Positions 22,701 to 35,556 of a stretch of DNA of 64,000 nt are shown piece by piece. The translations under genes and the position numbers were made by a program. The stretch spans positions 180,178,756 to 180,242,755 of the forward strand of contig CM054063.1 of NCBI GenBank assembly GCA_028641055.1, in the 5' to 3' direction. Position 1 is the stretch's first letter. The number at the start of each line of letters is the position of its first letter. Below the pieces are notes generated by a model. That model searched no databases, had not been told where the DNA came from, and saw nothing but the letters and a program-made list of their open reading frames with translations. This DNA is from Alopecurus myosuroides. Its lineage: Eukaryota; Streptophyta; Magnoliopsida; Poales; Poaceae.

Positions 22701-25700
22701 CATTAACAATACTAGCAGAAAATAATAGGGTGCTTAAAACAAGCAAGGTAATGATACTCATGCTATTGTTTTCACACATGTGAAAACTTTAGGGGTCAAG
22801 TACTCATAATAATACCATCAAAATGCTACTGGTCCTATGGATACAACACAAAATTATGTGGCTACACAATCACAAATGTTCATGTCAAAAATTCCACACA
22901 TGAGGGAATTTTTCCAAACATCCTCATAGTTATGACAAAGCTAATAATGCTTTTCTACAAACTCAAATGCAATCTAGCAGAGGTGATAACAACACAAAAT
23001 AAGTACCAAAATGGTACTGGATACAATCAAAAATCCAAGTGGTTGCACATAATTTCATCACTCAAAAATCCTATGCAAATATTAACTAGAGAATAATCAT
23101 ATGTTAATAACAAAAATCCTATTTCTTCTACACTCAAGTCCACACAATCTAACATGATAAAATAACTAAGTAACACTTAGAAAACAAGTTCACACCACTT
23201 GTACATGCTAGAAAATAATATTACAACACAAAAATATAATTACTCAATTTAAATACCTAAAATGCCAAAATGGCAGAAATATGCAAAACAAGGATCGGTC
23301 CACAAAATTTTCTAGGATGCTCTAAAAATTAAACCCTTCTAGGTTTGGATAGTCCTAAACATATACAAGACCATACAGTTGAGTTTGCATCAAAAATCAT
23401 TTTTAATTAATTTATAAAAATCACCAAAGTGCTCTCTGGTGTTTTACCAAATTGCATTCCATTTCAAAAATACAATGAATTTGGAAACGAGGTTAAATGC
23501 TGATGTTAGGAAATTTCAAGGGCTTTCCAATGCAATTGGCCTCACTTCATTCTGAGTTGTAAAATAAAAATGGTGCCCATTTTGGTGTTTCTGGTACCTG
23601 TTGCCAAATCATTTTTCATTGCAAAACTATCCATCCAAATGTAGATCTACAAGTTGGAGGTGGTTTAGAATTAGTTGGGGTACCACTGTGATTTTTGTCT
23701 TGGTCAAAATCATCTTTTAGATATTTATTTAGAGCCAAAAGTAAACATACACCAATCTGTGAAATTAAAATGGAAAAACAAGCTCAGATGGGCCAGATCT
23801 GAAATTTGGGCCGGCCAGATCTAATCTTTACCGCGGCCTGAGCTAGCCCGACTCGCTGACTCGTGCGCCTGCCGGCCACGCGGGCAGCCACGCGGCAAGG
23901 CCGGGCCCCACGGGCCAGTTTGACTAGTACCCGCGCGCGGTCAGCTGCGCTGGCGTCACCGCTGCGTCATCATGACCTCACTCGCCGGCGGGATTTGCTC
24001 CGGCGAGCCCGAAACCTGAGATTCCGGCCATCAAAACGCGAACAAAAACCATGAGCACGAAGCACTCGACGCGGGCAACCGAATGCATGCAACGTCGCTT
24101 CCAGGGAACGTCCCGAGCGCGGCGGCGACGGTGGGGCGGCGGCGGCCGGACCGCTACCACGACGCGGGGACGCTCCAGAGGGAGAGGGAGAGGGGAAAGA
24201 GGCGGCGGTGGTTCTCCTGCTTACCACGAGCGCACGGGAAGGCTCGGCTAGGGCGGGGAAGGGCCTAGGCGGCCGGAATCCGTCGCCGGAGTGCCGTCGG
24301 GGCCGACGAGGAATCGGGACGGCGCGGCCACCACAAAGCACTCCGCCTCGATTCCTTCGGCAGGGAGGGTCACCATGACGAGGCGGAGCTGAAGGGAACC
24401 ACGGCGACCGGCGGCGAGCTCGCCACGGGCCGAATCGACGGTGGGGGTTTCGGCTAGGGTTTCGGTTTGGAGCCATTTTGTACAGTGAGAGAGAGGAGAG
24501 CTCTAGGGGGAGAGAGGGAGCAAGCAGGGGACACTAGCACATGGGGGGGCCTCTTTATCCTCGAGGAAACCTTCTACTCGAAGGCAATGGCTAGGTGTGC
24601 TGTTTGCTACAGAGAGCTAGAGGTTGAAGATGACTTGGATTACTTTTAGGTCCCTGCAAATTTACAACTAGGTCCTTCTCTTCTCTGAAAAAGGATGTTT
24701 TCACTAAGCAAACAAGGTTTAAATTTTAAATCCTTTTGCCCAAAATTCTAATTACTTAAGATACACAACATATGTGAAAATTGGCTCAATTAGATAAACT
24801 TGATAATTCAAAGTTGTTCAAATTTGAATTCTTACATAAATGGACATTGAATTTATTAACCTACTTAGGAGCTTCCAAAAATGATAATTTTTGGCACACA
24901 TTCCTTATTTGATGTGTTCCTTATGTGGTAGAAAATTCAAGTCATTTTGAGTTACTTCATAGAACAAACTTGTTCAAATTTCAAAAAGGTGCTGTCAAGA
25001 AAACAGGGTTTTTTGGCAACTTAAATTATTCAAAAGCTTGTGCCCTTTTGGTTTTCATCCTCATTTATGATATAGAGCATGTGGTATTTATTTCATGGCA
25101 TTTGGAAAAAGTTTGTAGAACAAACTTGTTCAAAATCCCAAATGTTGCTGTGGAGAAAAACCATGTTTTCAGGACTTTAATGGATTCAAATTTTGGTCTC
25201 CTCTTGTGTGTGTTCCTTATTTGTTATAAGGAAGCAATGGTATTAATTTCAGCTCATTTGATTAAAGTTTCCAATAGTAACTTGTTTTAGTTTTCTGTTT
25301 CTAGGAATATTGGAATTTCTATTTAATAAGGCACTTTGCTTTTCTTTAACAATGCTTTGCCAAAATATTTATGTGACTAGAGATAGCAAGTCAATGCTCT
25401 CCAATACCTTTGTTTTTAATCTTGCAAGGTTGGAAAAACATTTGATAATATTTTGGTGAAGCATTTAAGAATGCCTCTTTTTCTGATAATCTTTTTAGGG
25501 AAATTTATTTAAGTGTTTCCTCTTTCTTAATTTAGGTCTTGGAATAATATTCAACAAGTATGAGATTTATAAGGTAGTTTGGAAAACTCTTTGATCAATA
25601 TTTACTTTAGAAAATATTGTCAAAGTCATTGGAACAATAAGTTGAATATTTTGTTTTCAATTTCTTAGCCATGTAAGTTTATATAATTAGTTTGTTTAGT

Positions 25701-25809
25701 TGCACTCAAACAAACATAACCAAAGTTTAATTGTCACAAACAAAGTTTAATTGTCAATCAATTAGCAAAACAATTGTGTTAACAGGTATTCCAAAATTGG
25801 GATGTGACA
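19732..25809 (-). repeat. 3' LTR (element orientation) of the giant-LTR element
   Basis: In element orientation it begins TGTCACATCCC at 25,809 and ends CCTTACA at 19,732. The body is AT-rich with a sharp GC-rich island at about 23,800-24,500. The island contains an open frame on the transcribed strand (24,476 down to 23,970, 168 residues, Pro/Arg-rich). It is low in complexity and matches no family I recognise, so I do not annotate it as a gene. Confidence 0.95.
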
Positions 25810-25823
25810 GGTCTTCCCCCCTT
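25810..25823 (-). other. Polypurine tract of the giant-LTR element
   Basis: The minus strand reads AAGGGGGGAAGACC immediately before the TGTCACATCCC LTR start. That is the expected place and composition for the plus-strand primer, and it fixes the orientation of the element. Confidence 0.85.
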
Positions 25824-28800
25824 AAAAAGAATCTCGTCCCCGAGATTCGCAAGCGAGGACTAAGGGAGGGCCAACAAACACAATGTTAGTGTTGGAGTGC
25901 CGGTGCTTCCCCCCTTTGACTTTTCTTGGGAGGTGGGGTACATCCCTAAATTAGCAAATTTACTTTCAAAAATTTCTCTAGCTATCAATTTACTCAACCA
26001 CAAAATTTTAAAAATTTCTGATAACGTCACTACTGCCAACTAGTTCCTTTTAGTGCAGAACTACCTGGAAAAGTACCGTCAATTATTACATGAGTTCCTA
26101 GCTATATCCCACATATTACATACCACATATGGAGTGGTGTACCACCCTCATAACAAGGTATATAAGAAGCTAACAGTATAGCTTGTGGGTGCAAAAAGGT
26201 TAGGTTGCTAATGTAAAACAAACAGACAGAACAATACCCATGGCAGTGGGTATTACTCACCACAAACAACTATCACTTTATAAGTTCATGATTTTAGTTG
26301 GATGTTTTTTGTTTCAAGATACTCTTAAGCACAATCATAACACAAGTATAAACTCATGCTAAGGTAAAACATTTAAACAAAATCCAATAAGCAAGCAAAC
26401 AACACCACAGATGAATAGACTATTTATTCACTAGGTTATTGTTTATTAGAGGTTTTGGAATCCATCAATCATGAACAATTAGCAAACAACCAGTAGCTAA
26501 AAACTAATGAATTCAATCATAAAGATACTCTAAAATACCATCTTCACACAAGATTAAACTCCTATTACACAGGCATAAAAAAACAGGACTGCACAAATAA
26601 CACACTAGTATAAAAATCTACACCAGCATGCTATAAGAGATAATCATATCCTATAACCATAGAACATGAAACTAAATAAATCATTGCATGATAACAGAAG
26701 TAATAACTTCCTAAACATGCTATATCAACACATATACCCATAAAATAGAAAGAGGGTAATACTAGAGCAAAAATCACCATTTTCTAGTGGTGAAACTAGC
26801 TTCACCCTAGAGAAGCAAACAATGCTATCATGATGTTTAAACTTAAACAAGCAAGTCATGAACATAAATGTACCTAATAACAGTACCCAAAACTTACTCA
26901 TGTTAGTAAGCACAAACATCAAAACAATCCCATGATACAACTATTAAACATGCAGAAATTTCTTCTAGCAATTTCTGTTTTCTTTAACCAATTACTAGCA
27001 AACGAGCAAGGTATAACTCACACAACCAGTAGCTATGTAATTAATGAAAAGTGTATAAACCTTTTCAAAAATCCATACACCCAATTTAAAATTATTCACA
27101 AACAATTTACCAATCAAGAGGAATTTATTTGATTTGCGAACAATTTAATTTTAGCACACAATAGTGAAACATTCCTTAACATGATACCCCTAAGGAATAT
27201 TATGCTAACAAAAGGATCACACCTAAACATATTAGTATTTACTAATAAGAAATAAACTTCTCACTTTCATAGTTGAAAAGAAACAATTATATTTTCCATG
27301 GTGGAAAATAGAAATCCATCACATAGTGAAACCTGCTATTTTTACACATGTGTATGGTTGGGGATTTTCATCCTCAAGCCAAAATGCAATAGGACCAGTG
27401 GGCTATGGCCTACTAATACCAAGGAAAAATAGGTACTAAGCCTCTGGTTACTCATGAAAAACTTTGCATACCAGGTAAAAATATAAGGCTATTTAATCTA
27501 GTGAAGCAATACTAGTGCATACGGATAGCAATTCTTACACATGCTTTAATATTAAAAGACATGTAAGCTAACATAGGTACAAGCATCAAAATAACAGTAC
27601 CTAAATGGTACTGGCTCAAAGATACATAGCACAAAAATTTATCAAAGCATTCACACAAAGATCTAGTTCTCACAATACTTCCAAAATAAATAAACTAGAA
27701 GGTAACAAATGCTATTTCATTTTTATTCGAGTTTCCAATCATGCACACACTTTCTAGGGTAGATTTATTGTAATAAAACAATATAATAACAAGCCCTAAC
27801 AAGTCCATATAAGTTAGGAAGCAAGATTGAATAAAATACAAATTTATTTCAATCAAGAGCACACAAAGAAACAAGAACAGGAAAACTGTTGTTTCCTAGA
27901 TCTATCATAACCATTCCATCGTTCACTTAATTTCTAAACCTCGAATTTCATAGTAACTACAATGTCTTATTAAAATTTGGTTTCCAAAGTAGATACACAT
28001 GATATCCTATTGACTAGTAAACGAATAGGTCATCATTTTATTTTCTCGTGACTTCTCCTTTTTACCAACTATATTAAAAGGTGTCTTAAGTCACTTAATT
28101 CCTTGGTTTAGAAAGAATTGTCAGTAGTTTGCAGGCTTTGGTTAGGTGTCAACCTAAGATTAGACAAAGCATGTTAGTCTTGTTAGCTTTCTATTAAATA
28201 AGTTTTGTCCGACAAGATACGACTGGCGTCATCGTACGTCGAATATTTAATCGTGTTCTTTTGATTAGCTTTTTAGGGGGTTGCGCATCATGGCATGTGA
28301 AGACTTATTTTGCACCTTTCTCTAGAGGAGGGAGGTATATAACTTTTTTTTTTAAAAGGGGATTTCTCTTGTTTGGTCTTTTAAAAAGGGAACATAAAAA
28401 GGTGCGACATATAGCCAACAGGGTAAAAAGAGTCTTTTGCAAACAGACAAAACACCGAGGATTTGGTCAGTAGTGGTTGGTTTATTCACGCCTTTTCTTC
28501 TTTGAGGGATGTCATTTTGGAGCTTTATCTGTTGGAGTGCATCACTGGTAGCAACGCTATCAGCTCGTGCGGCTTGATGGTCCTCTATTTGGTCCAACGG
28601 TGCTTTCATTGATTGTGGGGAAATGGTGGTGGTTCACGACGGGTCGCATTATGAAGCGAAAACAAGTATAAGTCTAAGCAACAAATTCTTGTTTTTGAAT
28701 GCTATACAAACATTTTTGCTTGCAAAAATTTAACAGGAGGCGATTCAAAAACAAGAGCGGGGCAAGCACAAATCGGCAAATTTTGAGCACCCCACAAACA

Positions 28801-29455
28801 TATAGAAACCTAGATGAACCAAATTCTACACCACACAATAGCACAAAGTCCTACGGACACACACAAACAAGCCAAAACACACAAGCAAGGCTCCATTGGA
28901 GCTACGTAGGGGAAGGTGACTCATGGAGTTATCGCTAAATTACTCCAAACTAGACTGATCCAAAAATCCTAGAAGTGGCTGAAGAACTATATCTACTTCT
29001 GACCATCATCACTGTAGAGCTATGCGATTATTTTGGTCTTCTCGGGACATCGGCAAGTATAAAAGTTTTTGTATGAAAACAAGATAAATAGAAGTAAAGT
29101 TTTGATAAAACTTTATGCAACAATCTGTTTTTGAAACTCCAACTATTTTCTGGACAGAAAACTTCAAAGACGAGAGATGTTTCAAAAACAGAGCGGAGCA
29201 GTTGCAAACAAGTAAGAAATAGACTCTTAACCGAGAGACATACCAACTCTATAAGGCCCGCCCTTCGAATCACTGTTCAAGGACGCCCTTAATATGCATT
29301 TAGAATCTTTTTGAAAAGATAACAAGGAGGGGAAAATATACTAAAAATCCCTTAGATAAAAATAATGCACATAGTAAATGGTTTTTTACTCAAAAAAAAT
29401 ACTTTTCTTTCCTATCTGACGTCCATGCTAACTAAGGTCTCCTAAGGTCAGGATG
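25824..29455 (-). other. Internal domain of the giant-LTR element, non-coding, LTR-derived
   Basis: There are no retroviral-type protein domains on either strand. The stretch 26,040-27,800 is clearly related to 5,440-7,100 of the truncated large LTR upstream (same order of the CCACATATGGAGTGG, GCTTGTGGGT and GACCAGTGGGCTAT-type blocks). It is more distantly related to the middle of the element's own LTRs. At 29,240-29,296 a sequence resembles the primer-site/LTR junction of that other subfamily (ACCAACTCTATAAGGCC). The internal domain thus looks assembled in part from a sister LTR. Confidence 0.7.
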
Positions 29456-29467
29456 GCTCTGATACCA
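29456..29467 (-). other. Primer-binding site, initiator tRNA-Met type
   Basis: The minus strand reads TGGTATCAGAGC four bases inside the LTR end at 29,472. This is the classic plant retroelement site matching the 3' end of initiator tRNA-Met. Confidence 0.92.
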
Positions 29468-29471
29468 ACTC

Positions 29472-32400
29472 TGTAAGGACCCCAGACCGGCAGTCTGAAA
29501 CCCTACGTATGCATACATTCACGATCCCAGAAAGATCAGTCGTGAACAACATACACAGTTGGCACACAGAAATACATCATCCATTACACGAATACATAAA
29601 GGTATTACAAAAAGATCACATGATCAAGTTTAACGCAACTGCCACATGGGGCAGGCAACTTATCAAACACAGCGGAAGACAAATAAAACACAACGTAGTT
29701 GAGCCCAAGTCACGCCTTAACCTACAGGCTGCTGACCCGGAGACGATCCTAGTTCGCAAAGCCGTCAACTCCGTACTTCTCTTCATAAATATCCCTCGGA
29801 GGCTCCTCCTCCAAATCTGATAAGTAGATACCAGGGGCGAAACCATAATGAGTACATTTGAATGTACTCAGCAAGACATCCATCATGTCACTTACTAAAC
29901 ATGCAAATATGCTTATATGGTGGAATAGGTAGGCTATAAATATGGTTCACTATCAATGGTGTTCATATATGATGACACCACAGTTGCAGTCAGATTAATC
30001 TGTATCTTCGTTGAAGAAGACACTTCAGAAGAAAACAAAATAATATAGTTTTATTTCTCTTGTAGATATCACATGTACAAGAGGTTTTGTAAAGCTTTGT
30101 TAAAGAATATTTTCTCTTTGCAAAATTGCTTGGAATCAGTTTCCAGAATTCTTGCTTAGAGTAGAAAAGGTTTTCTTTGCAAAACATTTTGTTTTGTATA
30201 ACATCATCTGGCTTTTCATCATCGACGATACCTCCACGGTATAAGTTTCCATTCCTTTCCGAACTTCACAAGTTCAACACTTCCTTTCCAAAATTCCTTT
30301 TCAAAAACTTCCTTTTTGAAAACATTGACACAATGCTAGCTACATGGCCATTCAACTGTCCATATCCGAGGACGCGGCTTCTTCGAAAAAGTTATACTCT
30401 GCAGAGGTGTACACATCCACCAGATCCAGTACACCTCCCGTGAACAATCACGGACTGTAACAACAGTATGTAAACATCAGGTATCTGATCATAACCATCC
30501 ACTATGTTCAAGCTAGAATATGCCTATCTCTCAGTTGAGTTTTACCACATCCCCGGCACCGAGCTAATCCCCGCCAAGCCAGGATGCCTTAACTGATGCA
30601 TCCGGAGGGAAAATTAATCCCACACTTTATATGTCTCCACGACATTCGGTTCAGAGGATCCCATCCCCTATAGCACATTGAGATAGCACACACTAATAAG
30701 AACAAACTTCAAGTTAAGCCCCTTGCCCATGTTGGGGTAGGGTGGCAGTACGGTAAAGGTTGTCCGGCGAAGACTAGGTTATGTGTCATTTTTGAAAACA
30801 CCACTTTCTCAAAAATGACCACGTCCACATTCCTCCGGAGAACAAGGATCCGCCTTTTCTCCGGGTTTTTCCGTAAAGCCTTTGTTTTGTAGAATCACAA
30901 TTTTAGGGTGTCCACTTAGGGACTAGTATATTTGATGGTAATAAATACCATAGGGTGGCTTATGGGCTTGGTATTACCAAGTTTAACTACTGGCATGATA
31001 GTGACCTATAATATAGTATAGTAGTAAATTCCACATCAAAAATAGTTTTGATAATCAAGCTTTTGTAAAACTTCAGAGGTAAAACATGCATGATAGATAA
31101 TGATAAGTATTGTATCAGCAAGCATCAGGATGGCTTGCCTGGTATCTCCTTGTGTCCCTGGTTTTTGGAGTGACTGGAACTTGAAACACAGCTTCCCCAC
31201 ACTTCCTTCCTCTTCGTTTTCTAACGTCGTAAAAAGAATAAAGGACACACATTCAGAACCAATCAAGGCAAGCAACCATACATAACAATACATACAGCAA
31301 GGAAACTAAAAATAACTAATCACACCATTATTAATGGAAGCAAACAATCAAACAAAAACACTTGGCAAAGATGCCATTTAATAAGACAGCTTAAGGTTGG
31401 AGGAACATGTCTCACAACCTTAATACCATGGATTCAGTGGGTGTGCCACTCTCATACCAAGATATTAATAACCCAAAATACACTTAGTTTCACAAGGGTG
31501 AGACTACTAAAAGTATATAAAACATGCACACTAATAATCATGGCAATGGGTCTATCAACCACACCACAAAAAAAGAAAAAGGTAGCTATCTTACTAAGTC
31601 TAAATTCTCATCAAGAATAAATAAGACACATGATTTGCAAAAGTTACTTTTACAAATCAGTGAGCCTACACAAGTGTAACAAGGTAATAGACTCATCAAA
31701 AAAACACACAATTCTCATAGTGAGAGTAATAGAAACAATGAATAAAAAGGAGGAATTCTATTGACATGTTTCTACTAAGGGTTTGCTATGCAAGCAAGCA
31801 TAATAAATAAAGTACTAAAATGCAAACAAGGAACCATGTTATCATAATGGGAATGAAAACATGTCCTTATGCAAGGCTACATAAATATCTACCAAACACA
31901 AGTTGGTAGGAAAAATAATTCAACACAAAAACTGCTAAGGAAACTAGTACTACTTAAACATGAAGAATCAATGGATGCATTTCAATCAAGTAATTGAAAT
32001 ACAACCAGAGGGTCCATGTTACAAAAACAGTAGTGAAAAATATCTATACTTGCTATAACAAAAATATCCCATTAAGCAAAAACAATGCATCAATTTGCAG
32101 GGCAACTCCTACATACTAGTAGTAATAAAAAGGGCATTACTAGAGGAATCAAACAACACTCCAAAGATGGATTTTTCAAGGCACACATGATTATGACCAC
32201 TTACAAACAGAAGCATACCCATTTTCATTTAGCACAAAAATCCCCAAAGCAAAAATACTAGGCACTCATTAGTTATGAAACTACATAAGAGAAATGCATC
32301 TAGTTTGGGGAAATAATGTTTCCACCAAAAATGCAATGAAACCAGTGGGTGTTCCACTAGCATAACAAAGCATTAAGAGGTCACAATGCCTCTGGTCCAT

Positions 32401-35400
32401 TTGCTAAAAATTAACAAAAAAAACTAAACTAGCATCTAGTGCATTAACAATACTAGCAGAAAATAATAGGGTGCTTAAAACAAGCAAGGTAATGATACTC
32501 ATGCTATTGTTTTCACACATGTGAAAACTTTAGGGGTCAAGTACTCATAATAATACCATCAAAATGCTACTGGTCCTATGGATACAACACAAAATTATGT
32601 GGCTACACAATCACAAATGTTCATGTCAAAAATTCCACACATGAGGGAATTTTTCCAAACATCCTCATAGTTATGACAAAGCTAATAATGCTTTTCTACA
32701 AACTCAAATGCAATCTAGCAGAGGTGATAACAACACAAAATAAGTACCAAAATGGTACTGGATACAATCAAAAATCCAAGTGGTTGCACATAATTTCATC
32801 ACTCAAAAATCCTATGCAAATATTAACTAGAGAATAATCATATGTTAATAACAAAAATCCTATTTCTTCTACACTCAAGTCCACACAATCTAACATGATA
32901 AAATAACTAAGTAACACTTAGAAAACAAGTTCACACCACTTGTACATGCTAGAAAATAATATTACAACACAAAAATATAATTACTCAATTTAAATACCTA
33001 AAATGCCAAAATGGCAGAAATATGCAAAACAAGGATCTGTCCACAAAATTTTCTAGGATGCTCTAAAAATTAAACCCTTCTAGGTTTGGATAGTCCTAAA
33101 CATATACAAGACCATACAGTTGAGTTTGCATCAAAAATCATTTTTAATTAATTTATAAAAATCACCAAAGTGCTCTCTGGTGTTTTACCAAATTGCATTC
33201 CATTTCAAAAATACAATGAATTTGGAAACGAGGTTAAATGCTGATGTTAGGAAATTTCAAGGGCTTTCCAATGCAATTGGCCTCACTTCATTCTGAGTTG
33301 TAAAATAAAAATGGTGCCCATTTTGGTGTTTCTGGTACCTGTTGCCAAATCATTTTTCATTGCAAAAATATCCATCCAAATGTAGATCTACAAGTTGGAG
33401 GTGGTTTAGAATTAGTTGGGGTACCACTGTGATTTTTGGCTTGGTCAAAATCATCTTTTAGATATTTATTTAGAGCCAAAAGTAAACATACACCAATCTG
33501 TGAAATTAAAATGGAAAAACAAGCTCAGATGGGCCAGATCTGAAATTTGGGCCGGCCAGATCTAATCTTTACCGCGGCCTGAGCTAGCCCGACTCGCTGA
33601 CTCGTGGGCCTGCCGGCCACGCGGGCAGCCACGCGGCAAGGCCGGGCCCCACGGGCCAGTTTGACTAGTACCCGCGCGCGGTCAGCTGCGCTGGCGTCAC
33701 CGCTGCGTCATCATGACCTCACTCGCCGGCGGGATTTGCTCCGGCGAGCCCGAAACCTGAGATTCCGGCCATCAAAACGCGAACAAAAACCATGAGCACG
33801 AAGCACTCGACGCGGGCAACCGAATGCATGCAACGTCGCTTCCAGGGAACGTCCCGAGCGCGGCGGCGACGGTGGGGCGGCGGCGGCCGGACCGCTACCA
33901 CGACGCGGGGACGCTCCAGAGGGAGAGGGAGAGGGGAAAGAGGCGGCGGTGGTTCTCCTGCTTACCACGAGCGCACGGGAAGGCTCGGCTAGGGCGGGGA
34001 AGGGCCTAGGCGGCCGGAATCCGTCGCCGGAGTGCCGTCGGGGCCGACGAGGAATCGGGACGGCGCGGCCACCACAAAGCACTCCGCCTCGATTCCTTCG
34101 GCAGGGAGGGTCACCATGACGAGGCGGAGCTGAAGGGAACCACGGCGACCGGCGGCGAGCTCGCCACGGGCCGAATCGACGGTGGGGGTTTCGGCTAGGG
34201 TTTCGGTTTGGAGCCATTTTGTACAGTGAGAGAGAGGAGAGCTCTAGGGGGGAGAGAGGGAGCAAGCAGGGGACACTAGCACATGGGGGGGCCTCTTTAT
34301 CCTCGAGGAAACCTTCTACTCGAAGGCAATGGCTAGGTGTGCTGTTTGCTACAGAGAGCTAGAGGTTGAAGATGACTTGGATTACTTTTAGGTCCCTGCA
34401 AATTTACAACTAGGTCCTTCTCTTCTCTGAAAAAGGATGTTTTCACTAAGCAAACAAGGTTTAAATTTTAAATCCTTTTGCCCAAAATTCTAATTACTTA
34501 AGATACACAACATATGTGAAAATTGGCTCAATTAGATAAACTTGATAATTCAAAGTTGTTCAAATTTGAATTCTTACATAAATGGACATTGAATTTATTA
34601 ACCTACTTAGGAGCTTCCAAAAATTATAAGTTTTGGCACACATTCCTTATTTGATGTGTTCCTTATGTGGTAGAAAATTCAAGTCATTTTGAGTTACTTC
34701 ATAGAACAAACTTGTTCAAATTTCAAAAAGGTGCTGTCAAGAAAACAGGGTTTTTTGGCAACTTAAATTATTCAAAAGCTTGTGCCCTTTTGGTTTTCAT
34801 CCTCATTTATGATATAGAGCATGTGGTATTTATTTCATGGCATTTGGAAAAAGTTTGTAGAACAAACTTGTTCAAAATCCCAAATGTTGCTGTGGAGAAA
34901 AACCATGTTTTCAGGACTTTAATGGATTCAAATTTTGGTCTCCTCTTGTGTGTGTTCCTTATTTGTTATAAGGAAGCAATGGTATTAATTTCAGCTCATT
35001 TGATTAAAGTTTCCAATAGTAACTTGTTTTAGTTTTCTGTTTCTAGGAATATTGGAATTTCTATTTAATAAGGCACTTTGCTTTTCTTTAACAATGCTTT
35101 GCCAAAATATTTATGTGACTAGAGATAGCAAGTCAATGCTCTCCAATACCTTTGTTTTTAATCTTGCAAGGTTGGAAAAACATTTGATAATATTTTGGTG
35201 AAGCATTTAAGAATGCCTCTTTTTCTGATAATCTTTTTAGGGAAATTTATTTAAGTGTTTCCTCTTTCTTAATTTAGGTCTTGGAATAATATTCAACAAG
35301 TATGAGATTTATAAGGTAGTTTGGAAAACTCTTTGATCAATATTTACTTTAGAAAATATTGTCAAAGTCATTGGAACAATAAGTTGAATATTTTGTTTTC

Positions 35401-35551
35401 AATTTCTTAGCCATGTAAGTTTATATAATTAGTTTGTTTAGTTGCACTCAAACAAACATAACCAAAGTTTAATTGTCACAAACAAAGTTTAATTGTCAAT
35501 CAATTAGCAAAACAATTGTGTTAACAGGTATTCCAAAATTGGGATGTGACA
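29472..35551 (-). repeat. 5' LTR (element orientation) of the giant-LTR element
   Basis: It is nearly identical to 19,732-25,809. The GC-rich island at about 33,540-34,270 again carries an open frame (34,217 down to 33,711, 168 residues) downstream of a GATAAAGAGG TATA-like box near 34,296 and next to AACCCTAGCC-type leader sequence. The arrangement suggests a promoter and untranslated leader within the LTR. No family is recognised for the frame. Confidence 0.95.
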
Positions 35552-35556
35552 CAATC

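Larger units (their letters stand above)
19732..35551 (-). mobile_element. Non-autonomous giant-LTR retrotransposon (LARD-type), complete
   Basis: Two near-identical LTRs of 6,078 and 6,080 bp enclose a 3,662-bp internal domain, with the perfect 5-bp duplication CAATC at 19,727-19,731 and 35,552-35,556. Orientation is minus: the initiator-Met-type primer site is complementary to 29,456-29,467, and the purine tract is complementary to 25,810-25,823. I find no gag, protease, RT or integrase, so the element must borrow proteins from an autonomous relative. About ten differences separate the LTRs by eye, so the insertion is very young. It splits the pol gene of the surrounding gypsy element. Confidence 0.95.

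Noticed and set aside
29456..29471. Possible tRNA gene suggested by the TGGTATCAGAGC complement
   Set aside because: Only the 3'-end complement is present, beside an LTR. This is a primer-binding site, not a tRNA gene.
33711..34265. 168-184-codon Pro/Arg-rich frame in the giant LTR (also at 23,970-24,476)
   Set aside because: It is open in both LTR copies, but the LTRs are nearly identical, so this adds no independent evidence. It has low complexity and no known domain, so I note it without calling a gene.
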